Shown in pieces: positions 12,237 through 13,019 of a stretch of DNA of 13,019 bases. This stretch comes from JBBUEO01 sp038056915 (GTDB lineage: Bacteria; Patescibacteriota; UBA1384; UBA12157; JAENIV01), in assembly GCA_038056915.1 (NCBI GenBank), contig JBBUEO010000011.1, forward strand, positions 1-13,019. Reading direction: 5' to 3'. The stretch's first letter is position 1, and each line of letters starts with the position of its first letter. The translations under genes and the position numbers were made by a program. Below the pieces are notes generated by a model. It saw only the letters and a program-made list of their open reading frames with translations. It ran no database searches and was not told the origin of the DNA.

Positions 12237-13019
12237 TTAACCTTTGCCGGTTGAGCCGAATAATTTAATTTTTTCTTCTACTAATTTTTGAATGTCAGCC
12301 ATTACTTGTGAAAGTATATTCCGAAAATCTTCTTCCTGGGGATACTTGGCTAATATTTGGCGGATAGATTTAGAAAATGTATGACGAATATCAGTATCAA
12401 TATTAATTTTACAAATACCATTGGCTATTGCTTGGTTTATATCGTTGTCGCTTACACCAGAGGCGCCATGTAAAACTAAGGGAATGTTGGTTTCGGCATG
12501 AATTTTTTTAAGTAAGGCGATATTTAACTTTTCATCCAACTCAATTCCGTGTTTTGAGCCGATAGAGACAGCCAGTAAATCAACATGGGTTTTGCTGACG
12601 AAATTTTCGATATCTTCCTGATTGGTTAATCGATCTTGATTGGTACCAGCTTTACCTAAATGGCCTAATTCACCCTCGCAAATAGCTTTGTGTTGGTGGG
12701 CTATTTCGACCGCTTCGGCTGTCAGTCGGATATTTTCCTCAAGTGGTTTTTCAGAACCATCAATCATTACCGATTGATAGCCAAGCTCTAAACATTGTTG
12801 GATTATTTCAATGCTCTTGCCATGATCAAGATGAAGGACTATTGGTACTTTCGATGATTTAGCCATTTGTTTGATTAACCCTGCCAGCGCTTCTAAACCG
12901 GCGTATTCAATCGCTTTCGGGGTGGTGGCAATCATCACTGGCGAATTTTGCTTTTGAGCGGCAGAAATGATTGCTTTAGTGATTTCTAAATCAGAAGTAT
13001 TAAAGCAACCAATAGCATA
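12237..13019 (-). CDS. fba: Class II fructose-1,6-bisphosphate aldolase, partial (N-terminus off the right edge)
   Basis: Zn-dependent aldolase that splits fructose 1,6-bisphosphate into dihydroxyacetone phosphate and glyceraldehyde 3-phosphate. 260 codons plus stop lie in the window, and the frame is open to the right edge, beginning YAIGCFNTSDLE, which is about 20-30 residues into the family; an in-frame GTG at 12938 is not the start. Visible (numbered from the edge): HLDHG at 63-67 with catalytic Asp65 and Zn ligand His66, CEGELG near 114-119, SIGSKHG with Zn ligand His157, VLHGASG with Zn ligand His184, and the phosphate-binding KINIDTD at 204-210. The related tagatose-bisphosphate aldolases share these motifs; with GAPDH downstream, the glycolytic role is favoured. 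Likely first gene of the cluster. Confidence 0.94.
   Translation of the reverse strand, partial: YAIGCFNTSDLEITKAIISAAQKQNSPVMIATTPKAIEYAGLEALAGLIKQMAKSSKVPIVLHLDHGKSIEIIQQCLELGYQSVMIDGSEKPLEENIRLTAEAVEIAHQHKAICEGELGHLGKAGTNQDRLTNQEDIENFVSKTHVDLLAVSIGSKHGIELDEKLNIALLKKIHAETNIPLVLHGASGVSDNDINQAIANGICKINIDTDIRHTFSKSIRQILAKYPQEEDFRNILSQVMADIQKLVEEKIKLFGSTGKG

Noticed and set aside
1..13019. tRNA, rRNA or riboswitch genes
   Set aside because: No cloverleaf with TTCRA loop, no rRNA segments and no recognisable riboswitch core were seen by eye; a covariance-model scan would be needed to exclude small RNAs.

Overview
The window looks like a scaffold from a low-GC, compact bacterial genome of the kind found in the Candidate Phyla Radiation (Patescibacteria). 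The evidence is indirect: short or diverged housekeeping proteins (397-aa trigger factor, 385-aa phosphoglycerate kinase with altered motifs), short intergenic spaces filled with AT-rich degenerate repeats, overlapping genes, a small [NiFe] hydrogenase, and a 100-N scaffold gap that suggests a metagenome assembly. UGA is used as a stop (hydrogenase small subunit, transposase) and no in-frame UGA was needed, so nothing points to a recoded lineage. The phylum assignment is an inference.

Layout. 1-1968 (minus): trigger factor followed 1 base later by a GDP-mannose 4,6-dehydratase that runs off the left edge, behind a consensus-like promoter that places the transcript start at the tig ATG. 2071-3228 (minus): phosphoglycerate kinase. 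3317-5064 (plus): a two-gene [NiFe] hydrogenase (small and large subunit, 4-base overlap), flanked on both sides by genes on the other strand. 5124-6035 (minus): an unrecognised 303-aa protein with a strong ribosome binding site. 6036-6261: a pair of DnaA-box-like sequences, a long perfect hairpin and an extended -10 promoter. 6262-6930 (plus): a RAYT/Y1 transposase with a matching long hairpin on its other side, forming a REPtron-like unit.

6980-9588 (minus): membrane-anchored thioredoxin-like protein (cut by the N gap), a 63-aa two-helix membrane protein, hypC, an EamA/DMT transporter and a 252-aa protein resembling DUF6390. The last three overlap end to start and are probably one transcription unit. 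HypC is a hydrogenase maturation chaperone, and the C-terminal part of the 252-aa protein resembles HypC, so this cluster probably serves the hydrogenase 2 kb away.

9719-13019 (minus): a lower-glycolysis cluster: class II fructose-bisphosphate aldolase (runs off the right edge), PfkB-family sugar kinase, a small ASCH-domain protein and GAPDH. With pgk at 2071-3228, the window encodes aldolase, GAPDH and PGK, i.e. sugar fermentation that produces NADH, while the hydrogenase could dispose of reductant as H2. The most interesting points are the minimal hydrogenase (one Fe-S cluster, no partner subunits, no C-terminal maturation peptide), its candidate HypC-like accessory protein, and the transposase flanked by two covarying hairpins, one of which supplies the stop codon of that accessory gene.
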